Position numbers and translations under genes: made by a program | Origin: Roseiconus lacunae | GTDB taxonomy: Bacteria > Planctomycetota > Planctomycetia > Pirellulales > Pirellulaceae | Reading direction: 5' to 3' | Assembly: GCF_008312935.1 (NCBI RefSeq) | Contig: NZ_VSZO01000012.1 | Coordinates: forward strand, 248,001-312,000 | Length of the DNA stretch: 64,000 bases | The notes under the pieces: generated by a model | What the model saw: only the letters and a program-made list of their open reading frames with translations | The model's database searches: none | Told to the model about the DNA's origin: nothing | Part shown: positions 34,997 to 43,991 of the stretch, piece after piece | How the letters are laid out: the number at the start of each line of letters is the position of its first letter | How positions within the stretch are numbered: position 1 is the first letter of the stretch

Positions 34997-35379
34997 GCAG
35001 CTCGTCGATTTGATCAGCCGTAAACGCGATAGCGTGCGGTTCTTCCGCGCAAATCTGTGCCAGTGCCCGGCGGCCGGTGTGTTGCGTCCGCGACCAGGTT
35101 TTCGCTGCGACCGATTCAACGTACAACATCAATCTCGGTAGTAGTTAGTGTTTCGTCGACATTCGAAATTACGATTAGCCAAATGACGTTCGACACGGTT
35201 TCGATGCAATAACCGGTGCTAACGCTCTTCGGCTGATGAACCGAATCCGAAGATTAAAGAAGGTCAAAGCACTAGCCCTGCAAGTCGAATTCCTCGCGAC
35301 GCTCCGTTCTCCCTAAGAGAAGCGGGACGAAGCTAAATTGTACGACCATTAGAATTTCCTCGACATCACGAGTGCCCCC
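34997..35379. other. Intergenic region with dispersed repeat
   Basis: About 380 bases between the GltS-like gene and the first ABC-2 permease, both on the plus strand. It contains a full copy of the dispersed repeat (35147-35241, listed separately). No ATPase gene fits here. No promoter could be placed. Confidence 0.45.
35147..35241 (+). repeat. Dispersed structured intergenic repeat, copy 3
   Basis: Plus-orientation copy starting TTTCGTCGACATTCGAAATT, then ATTAGCCAAATGACGTTCG, then CGGTTTCGATGCAATAACCGG, ending CGGCTGATGAA. It aligns without large gaps to the copy at 45943-46041. The terminal ATTAGCC and CGGCTGAT are imperfect inverted repeats of each other. Confidence 0.7.
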
Positions 35380-36270
35380 TTGCCCGCCGCAGCCACCGTT
35401 ACTGCTGAGAATTCGACGTTGCCACCGCCAAATTTCTGGCAGCGGTTTTCGGTCTGGGGAATGATCTTGCGAACCTCGCTCGGCGAGCGTCTGGTCTACC
35501 GCGGTGATTTTGCCCTTGGCACGCTAATGCGGTTCCTGCCAATCATCACGCAGATTTTCTTGTGGTATGCCGTCTTCGATGCGATCGGTGCCGCCGAGGG
35601 AGAAAAGGCGACGACGATCGGTGGATTTCAGTTCCGTGACATGGTGGCTTATTACCTGCTAACCATGATCGCCCGGGCGTTCTCCAGTATGCCAGGACTG
35701 GCATCTGGTATCGCGCTGCAAATTCGCGATGGTGAGATCAAACGCTATCTCATCCAGCCGATCGACTTTATCGCATTTCTTCTTCTGACACGCGTCGCCC
35801 ATAAAATTGCCTATTACGTGATTGCCGCGGCACCGTTTGCGTTGGTTTTCTACCTGGCCCGCGACTACTTCGTCGATGGCTGGCCGAGTTTCCCAGTGAT
35901 GATCGCATTTTGTGCTTCCTTGATCATGGGTTTCCTAATCGGCTTTTTTCTCGAAGCGGCGATCGGGATGATCGGTTTTTGGTTCTTAGAAGTCACGTCA
36001 CTTCTATTTGTCGTCATGCTGTTCAGTTTCTTTTTATCGGGGCACATGTTTCCGCTAACGATGCTGCCATCTGGCATCGAAGCCGTTGTGCAATTCCTGC
36101 CCTTCAAATACTTGGCATACTTCCCCGCCGCGGTGTTCTTGGGCAAGATCCCTGAGGATGAACTGTGGATCGAAATCGGAATCGAAGCGGCATGGCTGGT
36201 GTTCTTTATCGTTCTCTGTCGCGTCGCCTACGCACGCGGAGTCAAACGCTACAGTGGATTCGGAGGTTAA
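35380..36270 (+). CDS. ABC-2 family transporter permease (DUF990-like), first of pair
   Basis: Polytopic membrane protein of 296 residues with about six helices, resembling the ABC2_membrane_6 (DUF990) permeases that work as a heterodimer with a second permease and an ATPase. LRTSLGERLVYRGDFALGTLMRF at residues 30-52 is the amphipathic start, and IRDGEIKRYLIQPIDFIAF is the coupling-helix region that should touch the ATPase. The start is a TTG at 35380. The last codons contain a GGAGG (36262-36266) that serves as ribosome binding site for the next gene. Nothing upstream encodes the ATPase. The family call is good; the cargo is unknown. Confidence 0.85.
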   Translation: MPAAATVTAENSTLPPPNFWQRFSVWGMILRTSLGERLVYRGDFALGTLMRFLPIITQIFLWYAVFDAIGAAEGEKATTIGGFQFRDMVAYYLLTMIARAFSSMPGLASGIALQIRDGEIKRYLIQPIDFIAFLLLTRVAHKIAYYVIAAAPFALVFYLARDYFVDGWPSFPVMIAFCASLIMGFLIGFFLEAAIGMIGFWFLEVTSLLFVVMLFSFFLSGHMFPLTMLPSGIEAVVQFLPFKYLAYFPAAVFLGKIPEDELWIEIGIEAAWLVFFIVLCRVAYARGVKRYSGFGG

Positions 36271-36274
36271 AACG

Positions 36275-37126
36275 ATGAATGAACTCGGGCGTTACCTTCG
36301 AGTGTTTTTGACATTCGCGCGCAACAGTCTGGTGCGTGACATGACGTTTCGCACCAACTTTCTGCTGCAGTGCGTTAGCAGCCTAGGTTGGACGGCGATG
36401 AACGTCGGTTTCTACTTGATCATCTTTGAACACACCGGGTCAATCGGCGAAGGAACCGGCTGGGATCGCGACCGCTTCTTTCTGTTTATCGCAACGACAT
36501 GGTTTATCAATTCGCTGGTACAGGCGTTCTTCATGCCCAACGCCCAAGAATTCAGTGAAATGATTCGAACAGGCGGCTTAGACTTCGCACTCCTCAAACC
36601 GATCGACACACAGTTTTTGATTTCGTTTCGGCGGATCGATTGGAGCCAACTTTCGAACTTTTTCGCCGGCGGCCTGATCGCGGTTGTCTCCCTGTGGAAT
36701 CTGGGAACACGCGACGTCGACCCGATGATCCCTTCGCCGTTGTCGGTGGTGCTGTATGTCATCTTTGTCGTCTGCGGCGTGATGATGATGTACAGCTTGA
36801 TGGTTGCACTTAGTGCGACGAGTGTTTGGCTGGGACGAAATCAATCGTTGTACAACTTTTGGTTTTATATCACCAACTTCAGTCGCTACCCGATGGAGAT
36901 TTACAATCGATCATGGGGCCGACCGTTGTATGGATTCTTTACCTTTGTGATTCCGATTTTGTTAGTCGTTAACGTCCCGGCAAGGATTTTAGCGCAACCG
37001 GTTTCGGACCAGCAAGGTGGTCACTGGTTTGTCATCTGGGCAGCGGTCGCGACCGTCCTAAGCGTCACAGCAAGTCGCTGGATGTTCCGTCGCAGCCTGC
37101 TTAGCTACCGCAGTGCGAGCAGCTAA
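36275..37126 (+). CDS. ABC-2 family transporter permease (DUF990-like), second of pair
   Basis: Second membrane subunit, 283 residues, about six helices. It opens LGRYLRVFLTFARNSLVRDMTFRTNFLLQ, parallel to its neighbour, and IRTGGLDFALLKPIDTQFLISF matches the coupling region of the first permease. The ATG at 36275 is set by GGAGG nine bases upstream, inside the end of the first gene. A longer open frame back to 36086 overlaps that gene and is discarded. Two adjacent permeases of this family normally have an ATPase gene directly before them; here none is within the window on this strand. The gene converges with the methyltransferase gene 24 bases away. Confidence 0.85.
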   Translation: MNELGRYLRVFLTFARNSLVRDMTFRTNFLLQCVSSLGWTAMNVGFYLIIFEHTGSIGEGTGWDRDRFFLFIATTWFINSLVQAFFMPNAQEFSEMIRTGGLDFALLKPIDTQFLISFRRIDWSQLSNFFAGGLIAVVSLWNLGTRDVDPMIPSPLSVVLYVIFVVCGVMMMYSLMVALSATSVWLGRNQSLYNFWFYITNFSRYPMEIYNRSWGRPLYGFFTFVIPILLVVNVPARILAQPVSDQQGGHWFVIWAAVATVLSVTASRWMFRRSLLSYRSASS

Positions 37127-37150
37127 CGATACCCCTCAGGCCTGCTCCGA

Positions 37151-37855
37151 TCAGCCAACTCGGAAAACCCCGGCCAGCTTTCCCCATCGTGTTTTCCACT
37201 GCACTTCTTGGAAGTGCCGCCGGAAAACTTCCCGGATTTTGCTTGGCTTCGCCAACCATTGTTCATACGTCACGCGTTCCTGTTCGGTCATCACCGCCAA
37301 GGCATCGCCCTTTGGATACAGCGATCGCATCACGCGAAGTTCGGTGACGAAATGGGCAAACGTTAGAAACGGCGTCCGCCATGGTTCGATGACAAAGAAT
37401 GCCCCCTCGGGACGCAACACTCGCTTAACTTCACCGGCGGCTTGATCCAAATCGCCGGGCATCTGAGGCAAATGATGCAATCCACCCTGAACGATAACGA
37501 CATCATAGCTGTTGTCTTCAAAAGGCAGATCCAAACAGTTGGCTAAGTGAAGCTGTGCCGTTCCGTTGTACTGCTGAAGCAAGGTATCACTTAGATCCAC
37601 CCCTTCGACATTCACAAACCCCAATCGCTCAAGCGCTACCAATCCGTTCCCGCGTCCGCAAAAAATTTCAACGATCTTTGAATTTCGGTCGAGACCTTCG
37701 AAACCGAATTGTTTGAGTCGGCGGACAAACTTCGCGACCTCTTCTTCCGGAGTTTCGAATCGCGCATAAGCTGCTTCCCAGATCGGGTCGCAACACATCT
37801 GCCCGGCCGGAACATGCTCGATAATATTTGGACGAGTCACGCTGGTGTCATGCAT
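37151..37855 (-). CDS. SAM-dependent methyltransferase
   Basis: Class I methyltransferase of 234 residues. The SAM loop is VEIFCGRGNGLVALE, with the acidic residue in VEGVDLSDTLL and motif IV in YDVVIVQGGLHHLPQM, as in small-molecule methylases of the Methyltransf_11 type. GEVKRVLRPEGAFFVIEPWRTP completes the core. The target is unknown. It is the last gene of a minus-strand trio with a GT2 and a GT39-like protein (gaps of 40 and 21 bases), so a carbohydrate or lipid-linked sugar is a reasonable guess. ATG at 37855 is preferred to the GTG at 37864. Confidence 0.85.
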   Translation of the reverse strand: MHDTSVTRPNIIEHVPAGQMCCDPIWEAAYARFETPEEEVAKFVRRLKQFGFEGLDRNSKIVEIFCGRGNGLVALERLGFVNVEGVDLSDTLLQQYNGTAQLHLANCLDLPFEDNSYDVVIVQGGLHHLPQMPGDLDQAAGEVKRVLRPEGAFFVIEPWRTPFLTFAHFVTELRVMRSLYPKGDALAVMTEQERVTYEQWLAKPSKIREVFRRHFQEVQWKTRWGKLAGVFRVG

Positions 37856-37895
37856 ACGAGTCACTTCGTTGCGAAATTAGGTCTGAAAGAACGGG

Positions 37896-39080
37896 TCACT
37901 CGATCGGCCGGATTCGCCGGGAGCGTTGCATCATCAAGACGCCTGCCATCAATGACGCCATCGCTGTTTGAAAACCGATCGCCAGCAATGTGACTCCGGG
38001 AACGACCCACCGCATCGTCTCGGGATAATCAAGGGCACCAAACCCCGATTGCCACCACTGGTAAACGATCGTTGCCACCATTGCCGCACCGGCGACGCTA
38101 CTAACGATCCCGAACAACAATCCACGTTCGACGGTGACATGTTCAAGCTTTTCGTGCGGCGGCATCATCCCTTCGCGCCCGGTAAAAATCCTTGCCAGCG
38201 TCGCTAACAAGATGCACTGCCACCCCATCAGTATGAATAAACTGGCAACCAGTAAGGTGTGCACGTCGAGTGCCGCACCGAACAAGTGCACTTGAGGAAG
38301 CGCCATCGCGTAGCCAATGACACCGATCGCCAACAAGACCATGCCGGGACGGAAGAACGTCCACTTCGGACTGAACACGAGAAACAAACGCAACGTTCGC
38401 CACCCGTCACGAAACGTGCGCAAATGCGGCCCATGTTGTTGCCTGCCGTCGGGATGCAGCGTAATCGGCACTTGGCTCATCGATGTTCCATGGCTATTTC
38501 GATGAAGCCCGCTTTTGATGATCATTTCGGTCGCGAACTCCATTCCCGGCGAACGTAAGTCAAGCTGATCATAATGCTTCCGCGTAAACCCACGCATCCC
38601 ACAGTAAACGTCGTTAATTGGGATTCGAAACATCAATCGCACGAGGGCGCTAAGCACTGGGTTCCCGAACCAGCGGTGCAGAAACGGCATCGCGCCAGGC
38701 AGGACTTTTCCTCCGCCACGCGGCAAGCGACAACCTTGGACTAGATCGTGACCTTCGCGCAAACGATCGACGAATTTCGGAAGCTCTAGAAAGTCATAGC
38801 TATCATCAGCGTCCCCCATCAGGACGTATTTCCCATCGCTCGCTTCGATCCCGTGCATCAGCGCCGCCCCGTAACCACGCTCGGCGACATCGACGATTCT
38901 CGCGCCTTGCTCACGTGCCAACTCCTGGGAACCGTCGGTGCTGCCGTTGTCGGCGACGACCACTTCGCCATTGATACCGGCATCCCGCATCGCCCGGACC
39001 GCTTTTTCGACACAGATCCCAACCGTATCCGCCTCATTTAGGCACGGCATTACGACAGATAACTCGGGCGTTGAATTCAT
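37896..39080 (-). CDS. GT2 family glycosyltransferase with C-terminal membrane helices
   Basis: Inverting glycosyltransferase of family 2, 394 residues, of the dolichyl/undecaprenyl-phosphate mannose or glucose synthase type. LSVVMPCLNEADTVGICV opens the fold, VVADNGSTDGS gives the nucleotide contacts, and YVLMGDADDSYDFLELPKF holds the metal-binding DxD-type motif. CRLPRGGGKVLPG and YCGMRGFTRKHYDQLDL are conserved in this subgroup. The last 140 residues carry four hydrophobic helices. The product, a lipid-linked sugar, would be the donor for a GT-C enzyme, and the gene directly upstream encodes such a protein. ATG at 39080 is preferred to a TTG at 39098. Confidence 0.9.
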   Translation of the reverse strand: MNSTPELSVVMPCLNEADTVGICVEKAVRAMRDAGINGEVVVADNGSTDGSQELAREQGARIVDVAERGYGAALMHGIEASDGKYVLMGDADDSYDFLELPKFVDRLREGHDLVQGCRLPRGGGKVLPGAMPFLHRWFGNPVLSALVRLMFRIPINDVYCGMRGFTRKHYDQLDLRSPGMEFATEMIIKSGLHRNSHGTSMSQVPITLHPDGRQQHGPHLRTFRDGWRTLRLFLVFSPKWTFFRPGMVLLAIGVIGYAMALPQVHLFGAALDVHTLLVASLFILMGWQCILLATLARIFTGREGMMPPHEKLEHVTVERGLLFGIVSSVAGAAMVATIVYQWWQSGFGALDYPETMRWVVPGVTLLAIGFQTAMASLMAGVLMMQRSRRIRPIE

Positions 39081-39101
39081 AAAACCATCTACAGACAAGA
39101 A

Positions 39102-40580
39102 TCATCGTGCGAGTCTACGGGAGTCCCATTTCCGGATCAGCAGCACCACGGCCATTGCGATCACGATCAGCATCATCGGTTCGACAATCATCCGGTAGCG
39201 GTAGCCGGGGATTTCCAAAACCGCGGTGACTGCCGAGAAGTATGCCAGGATGAGTGCGAACCAAACACCCGCCGGCCGCGTCGGTCGGTGCAGCACGACC
39301 AGCATCGTTGCTAGTCCCGAAAGAACCATCACCAAGGTCGTCGCCATCAACGAATTGCTGGCCCGGTGGCGAAGGGCTGTATCGATTATCGCGACTTGCC
39401 TTCCCCAAATCCGCTCACCGGCAAAGTATTGCTTGACGATCTCCTGCCGATTCGTCTGGCCATCAAACCCACCACCGGAGTGTTCCAATACCGAAAGCGG
39501 CTCGGGCAGTTCGGTCGCCCGGGTGCGCCAAAAATTCAGCCAGCGCCGAATCGTTTTCTTTGCGTACGATGTCGGATTTTGAGCAATGGCGTCGAACGCG
39601 ACCGCTTTCATTAACTGGTCGGTTTGCGCGTCGTCCAACCCCGATCGAGTCAGCGTCTTGGACACCATCCATGTTTCTCGCCAGCGGTCCGCTTGGCGGA
39701 GCTTTTCCCAGCCGGCCTGCCCGATCACCGACTTCAACTTTGTCGCACTGTCAGACGTTGGCATCGGCAGGCCTGCTCCGCTGCCGTCCTGAAAAGTCAC
39801 GATCCAGATGTTACGACCGACGAATTCCGTCATCATCCATTTCCCGAACATCGCGTGATTACGAGCCAACCAAGGCGTCACACAGCCCAGCGTGACCACA
39901 CCGGCGACTGCCACACTGATCAACGTACGACGCCAGCAATGTTGATGTTTTTCTGGCGTCAAAGGAGCCCACCGGGACACTAACAGAAACCCAACATCTG
40001 CAACCCACAACAGCATCGCGACGGGGCGGATCAACATGGCCGCCGCTAATGTTGCCCCTACCAATGCCCCAAGCATGACATTCGGCTGGCGGACGAACCT
40101 GGCCACAAACCATAGATGGACTAGCACGGCAAACGTGAACAGCGTCTCCGTTAAAACTGCGTTAACATAAGTCAGCGATGAAACCATCACGGCAGCGATC
40201 GCGAGCACCACCGCGGCGGCACGCATGTCATCGACAAACTGCCGTGCCAAGCTAGCCGCAAGCATCACCGTCGCCAGCCATATCCCTGCTTGAACGCAAA
40301 CCAAACTCCACAGGGGCGATGACGTGAGTCGTTGTAACGAACCGACCAGCCATGGATACCCGGGCGTGCGGAATGCGACTTCATGACCGGTTAATAACCA
40401 ATCGCCCTGAGCGACCGATCCGCCAAGAATCCAATAGTAATTTGCATCCCAGATCAGCGGGCTCGGTCCACGCAAAACGAATGCGACTACCTTGGTCAGC
40501 AGCAGAATGAAGAGAATCGCTAACGCAAGTTTCGGTTTCAAACGCCAGCCCATCAAAACATATTTGTGTTCGCCACTCAT
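39102..40580 (-). CDS. ArnT/GT39-like membrane glycosyltransferase
   Basis: Polytopic protein of 492 residues with about ten to eleven helices. The first luminal loop has WDANYYWILGGSVAQGDWLL, where the Asp after the first helix and the later FRTPGYPWLVG fit the GT-C superfamily (ArnT, protein mannosyltransferases, GT39/GT83). The periplasmic loop from residue about 245 to 370 is soluble. Such enzymes take sugar from a lipid-phosphate carrier, exactly what the adjacent GT2 enzyme would make. It heads the minus-strand trio with GT2 and methyltransferase. The sugar and acceptor cannot be told. ATG at 40580 or 40553. Confidence 0.78.
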   Translation of the reverse strand: MSGEHKYVLMGWRLKPKLALAILFILLLTKVVAFVLRGPSPLIWDANYYWILGGSVAQGDWLLTGHEVAFRTPGYPWLVGSLQRLTSSPLWSLVCVQAGIWLATVMLAASLARQFVDDMRAAAVVLAIAAVMVSSLTYVNAVLTETLFTFAVLVHLWFVARFVRQPNVMLGALVGATLAAAMLIRPVAMLLWVADVGFLLVSRWAPLTPEKHQHCWRRTLISVAVAGVVTLGCVTPWLARNHAMFGKWMMTEFVGRNIWIVTFQDGSGAGLPMPTSDSATKLKSVIGQAGWEKLRQADRWRETWMVSKTLTRSGLDDAQTDQLMKAVAFDAIAQNPTSYAKKTIRRWLNFWRTRATELPEPLSVLEHSGGGFDGQTNRQEIVKQYFAGERIWGRQVAIIDTALRHRASNSLMATTLVMVLSGLATMLVVLHRPTRPAGVWFALILAYFSAVTAVLEIPGYRYRMIVEPMMLIVIAMAVVLLIRKWDSRRLAR

Positions 40581-40968
40581 CCGGGTCGAACGTGAGTGCG
40601 CGCGGTACTATCAAAACGGCAAGAATCCAGCGTTCGCGTGTTCGCAAGATCCGAATGACAATCACGCCGCCACGTCAATGACCAAAGTTTTCCGCCCCAA
40701 TCGCTGTGCTACGCCAGAACTGGGAAATGGTTCACGAGAAATCAGTTCGGTCAAATTGCCCTTTCGAAACTCACGCATGGCTACCCGCCGAACGGTTTCC
40801 CTATCCGATTGCGGTCAGTTGTCCGACCAAGATTAATCCACTCATGTTTAGCCCGATTGCTCGCCGTTGCGATACAGTGTAGCGGTTGGCGCTGATGCAA
40901 TCTGGGAATCGCGATTGGGCGCCGTGCCGACACCCCCATCCCATGATCAACAACGGAATGACGGTTTG
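40581..40968. other. Divergent intergenic region before arsS
   Basis: About 390 bases between the GT39-like gene and arsS, which diverge. It must hold promoters for both. I could not find an ArsR-type dyad or other operator with confidence, and no gene is seen. Confidence 0.4.
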
Positions 40969-42015
40969 ATGAAGTCTCTCTTGCCAGTGATCGATGCTGG
41001 CCGGCCGACCGGTTTGGTTCGCCCTTTTTCTCAACGTGTTCAAAAATCGGGCAAGCCACTCGTCCGCGAAACCCTGCGGCAGTTGCAAATCAATGTCGGA
41101 AAACTCTGTAATCAAACTTGCGTGCACTGTCACGTCGAGGCGGGACCGACCAAAAAGCGTGAGAACATGGATGCCGAGACCGTCGAGCGGATCATCGAAT
41201 TGAGCCGCCGAAGCACGTCGCTTGAGTTGGTCGACATCACCGGTGGTGCTCCCGAAATGAATCCACATTTCAAACGGCTGGTCCAAGAGTTTCGGTCGCG
41301 AGGGATCCGTGTCATCGACCGCTGTAATTTGACCATTCTGTCTCAGCCGGGCTATGAGTGGATTCCCGCGTTCCTAGTCGAGCATCAAGTCAGCGTGGTG
41401 GCATCGCTACCTTGTTATCTCGAAGACAACGTCAATGCACAACGCGGCAGCGGTGTTTTTTCGGCGAGTATCGACGCGTTGCGTCAGCTGAATGAACTCG
41501 GTTACGGAAGCGATCCAAATTTAAAGCTGGACCTTGTCTACAACCCGACCGGCACAGGACTCCCACCAGACCAATCACAACTTCAGCGTGACTACAAACG
41601 TGAACTGGCCGCACGCTACTCAATTGTCTTCAACGAACTGCTAACGATCACCAACATCCCGATCAAACGCTTTGCGATGTTCCTGGCCAAAAAGAATAAG
41701 CTCGAAGACTACCTGCAAACACTGGAAGCAAAGTTCAATCCTGCTGCCGCCGATTCGGTGATGTGTCGGTCGTTACTTTCGGTTTCCTGGGACGGCAAGG
41801 TTTACGATTGCGACTTCAATCAAATGATCGACCTCCCCGCCCAAGTCGCCCCGCCTTCTGATCCGCATTCGACCGGCCGCGATTCTTCCTCTGCTCCAAC
41901 GGTCTGGACAATTGATGCGTTCGAAGATCTGACCGCCCAGCGGATTAATACCGCCGACCACTGCTATGGCTGTACTGCGGGTGCGGGCAGCGGTTGCGGG
42001 GGTGCATTGACATAA
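40969..42015 (+). CDS. arsS: Arsenosugar biosynthesis radical SAM protein ArsS
   Basis: Radical SAM enzyme of 348 residues that, in the characterised pathway, joins a 5'-deoxyadenosyl group to dimethylated arsenic on the way to arsenosugars. The cluster motif is CNQTCVHC (Cys47, Cys51, Cys54; CxxxCxxC), then DITGGAPEMNPHF and the region with CNLTIL. The Cys-rich C-terminus has DHCYGCTAGAGSGCGG, the selenodomain-like part of TIGR04167. ATG at 40969 is chosen because LRQLQINVGKLC is then at the usual distance from the start; a longer frame to 40867 would add 34 residues. arsM follows after 46 bases in the same orientation. Family confidence is high. Confidence 0.9.
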   Translation: MKSLLPVIDAGRPTGLVRPFSQRVQKSGKPLVRETLRQLQINVGKLCNQTCVHCHVEAGPTKKRENMDAETVERIIELSRRSTSLELVDITGGAPEMNPHFKRLVQEFRSRGIRVIDRCNLTILSQPGYEWIPAFLVEHQVSVVASLPCYLEDNVNAQRGSGVFSASIDALRQLNELGYGSDPNLKLDLVYNPTGTGLPPDQSQLQRDYKRELAARYSIVFNELLTITNIPIKRFAMFLAKKNKLEDYLQTLEAKFNPAAADSVMCRSLLSVSWDGKVYDCDFNQMIDLPAQVAPPSDPHSTGRDSSSAPTVWTIDAFEDLTAQRINTADHCYGCTAGAGSGCGGALT

Positions 42016-42061
42016 CGCTACGCCGATCTTTTCACATCCATTTGAGTTTCGTGTAATCGCC

Positions 42062-43231
42062 ATGACTTCATTGAACACCGAAGCCGCCGTCCGAGACCGA
42101 TACTCTGGTGCCGCCGCCGAGCGGGAACCGGAGCTCTGCTGCCCGATCGATTACGATCGAAGATACTTGGAAATCATCCCTCAAGAAGTCATCGATCGCG
42201 ACTACGGCTGTGGTGACCCGTCAAAGTACGTACGCGAAGGAGAAACGGTGCTCGATCTGGGCAGCGGCGGCGGTAAAATCTGCTTCATCGCGGCCCAAAA
42301 AGTCGGCCCTACCGGCTCGATCATCGGCGTCGACATGAACGACGACATGCTGGATTTGGCGCGACGCAGCCAACCGCTTGTCGCCGAAAAAATGGGCTAC
42401 GACAACCTGAGCTTTCGCAAAGGGAAGATCCAAGACATGACGATCGACCGTGACGCCGTCGACCGCTATCTTCGGCAGACGCCGATTAACAACGAAAGCG
42501 ATCTCCAACGGTTCGAAGCATTCCTACAGGACATGCGTCTGAACGCCCCACTGATCCCCGCAGATTCGATCGACGTCATCGTCAGCAATTGCGTGCTCAA
42601 TCTTGTCGATGGCAGCGAAAAACAATCGCTTTTCCGAGAGCTCTTTCGTGTGCTTAAACCCGGCGGACGAGCGGTGATCAGCGATATCGTCAGCGATGAA
42701 CCCGTGCCGAAATCGATGCAACAAGACGCGACACTCTGGAGCGGTTGCATTAGCGGCGCGTTGCAAGAGAAAGCCTTCATTGATGCGTTTACCGAAGCCG
42801 GTTTCCAAGGGCCCCAATTGGCCGCGTTTCAACCCGAACCCTGGCAAACTGTTGAAGGCATTGAGTTCCGTTCGGCAACCGTGATCGCCTATAAATTTCC
42901 ACAAACCGAATGTTTCGAACATCACGAAGCGGTTGTCTACCAAGGCCCCTACGCCAGCGTTCATGACGACGATGGGCACCGCTTCACCAGAGGTGTGCGA
43001 ACGGCGGTGTGCCGAAAGACCTTTTTGAAGATGCGGTCGGAGCCCTATGGCAACGACTTCATCGCAATCGAACCGGCCATCCCCATCGATCCCGAAAACG
43101 CGGCACCGTTCGACTGCACCAATGGTCAAGAAGTCCGTTCGCCGAAAATCACCAAGGCGGGCCGCGTCACGAATGAAACGAATGCGTCTGCCTCAGGGGA
43201 CAATTGCTGTGGAGAGGGCGGCTGCTGCTGA
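42062..43231 (+). CDS. arsM: Arsenosugar-type arsenite methyltransferase ArsM
   Basis: SAM-dependent methyltransferase of 389 residues of the ArsM type that methylates As(III). [13 protein letters not shown] (63-75) is the SAM loop. [11 protein letters not shown] holds Cys50, and NCVLNLV and [13 protein letters not shown] carry the other expected arsenic-binding cysteines. These three positions match the order of the As(III) ligands in characterised ArsM proteins. The C-terminal tail ends in [11 protein letters not shown], a Cys-rich tag that probably binds soft metalloids. With arsS directly upstream it forms a two-gene arsenosugar operon. No arsR, arsenate reductase or arsenite pump is in the window. 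Confidence 0.9.
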   Translation: MTSLNTEAAVRDRYSGAAAEREPELCCPIDYDRRYLEIIPQEVIDRDYGCGDPSKYVREGETVLDLGSGGGKICFIAAQKVGPTGSIIGVDMNDDMLDLARRSQPLVAEKMGYDNLSFRKGKIQDMTIDRDAVDRYLRQTPINNESDLQRFEAFLQDMRLNAPLIPADSIDVIVSNCVLNLVDGSEKQSLFRELFRVLKPGGRAVISDIVSDEPVPKSMQQDATLWSGCISGALQEKAFIDAFTEAGFQGPQLAAFQPEPWQTVEGIEFRSATVIAYKFPQTECFEHHEAVVYQGPYASVHDDDGHRFTRGVRTAVCRKTFLKMRSEPYGNDFIAIEPAIPIDPENAAPFDCTNGQEVRSPKITKAGRVTNETNASASGDNCCGEGGCC

Positions 43232-43301
43232 TCACTCTCCGGCGGACGACCGAGTCCGGTAGTCGTTGCCCGTTCGTCGCGGAAGCCGCGTGCGGATTTC
43301 G

Positions 43302-43344
43302 GGGTAGCCCAGAACACCGAAACTCTCGGCGAGTTCCGCTACCC
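43302..43344 (+). repeat. Nested hairpin repeat with GTTCCGCTACCC end
   Basis: Outer stem GGGTAG/CTACCC (43302-43307, 43339-43344) and inner stem CGAAACTC/GAGTTCCG with one mismatch and loop TCGGC. The run from GTTCCGCTACCC to AAATCA (43333-43351) recurs with one change at 63157-63175. It lies between arsM and the DUF2200 gene and is preceded by a small hairpin CGCGG/CCGCG (43278-43290). It could be a terminator-like or repeat element; no T tract follows. Confidence 0.55.
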
Positions 43345-43388
43345 TAAATCAACTCACGCCGTCAACCATCCATCTTCACCACGCCGCC

Positions 43389-43757
43389 ATGAAAACGCCG
43401 CCTCCCGGAACCGCCGAACGGATCGCAAAAATGACCTTCGCGTCGGTCTATCCTCACTACGTTACCAAAGTTGAAAAAAAAGGCAGAACAAAGAAAGAAC
43501 TGCACGAAGTCATCGGCTGGCTCACCGGCTACGACGAGAAAGCACTGAAGTCATTGATCAAGGATGAAATAACCTTTGATGCGTTCTTTCAAAAGGCGAC
43601 GCTTCATCCCAACGCGCACCTGATCACCGGGGTGATTTGTGGTTACCGGGTCGAAGAACTCGAAGACCCGCTAATTCAAAAAGTACGTTACCTCGACAAG
43701 CTCGTCGATGAACTGGCCAAAGGCAAAAAGATGGAAAAGATCCTGCGAAGCGAGTGA
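43389..43757 (+). CDS. DUF2200-family protein
   Basis: Small protein of 122 residues matching DUF2200, a family of about 110-125 residues without known function. Matching parts are [42 protein letters not shown] and [22 protein letters not shown], which fill nearly the whole length. It is basic and soluble. It follows arsM by 157 bases with a structured repeat between, so it probably has its own promoter or is only loosely tied to the arsenosugar genes. Confidence 0.88.
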   Translation: MKTPPPGTAERIAKMTFASVYPHYVTKVEKKGRTKKELHEVIGWLTGYDEKALKSLIKDEITFDAFFQKATLHPNAHLITGVICGYRVEELEDPLIQKVRYLDKLVDELAKGKKMEKILRSE

Positions 43758-43858
43758 GTCACCGAATCCGGTGACGTTGCGATCGTGTTCGCAAGTTGAC
43801 CTCGTTCGCCCTCGACGAGCAAAACGTATCGATTCATCCGTCGGCATCTAAAACTAGA

Positions 43859-43925
43859 ATTAGCCGGTTGGCGTCAGCCACGGTTCTAAACCTGTGACTA
43901 GCCGGTGGGCGTTAGCCACGGTTTC
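43859..43925 (+). repeat. Dispersed repeat, tandem pair of half units
   Basis: Two direct half copies 39 bases apart: TAGCCGGTTGGCGTCAGCCACGGTT (43861-43885) and TAGCCGGTGGGCGTTAGCCACGGTT (43900-43924). Each contains the small hairpin TGGC/GCCA or GGC/GCC of the larger repeat, but the 3' part is missing. It sits between two convergent genes, DUF2200 and glyQS. Confidence 0.65.
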
Positions 43926-43991
43926 TGCGTGATAGAGCGTTATCCCCGTCGATTGAAGAATCTAAACCGATCATCCAATCTCGACGGAGCA

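Noticed and set aside
36086-36274. N-terminal extension of the second ABC-2 permease
   Set aside because: It overlaps the first permease in another frame, is Ser/Arg-rich, and a GGAGG nine bases before ATG 36275 sets the start.
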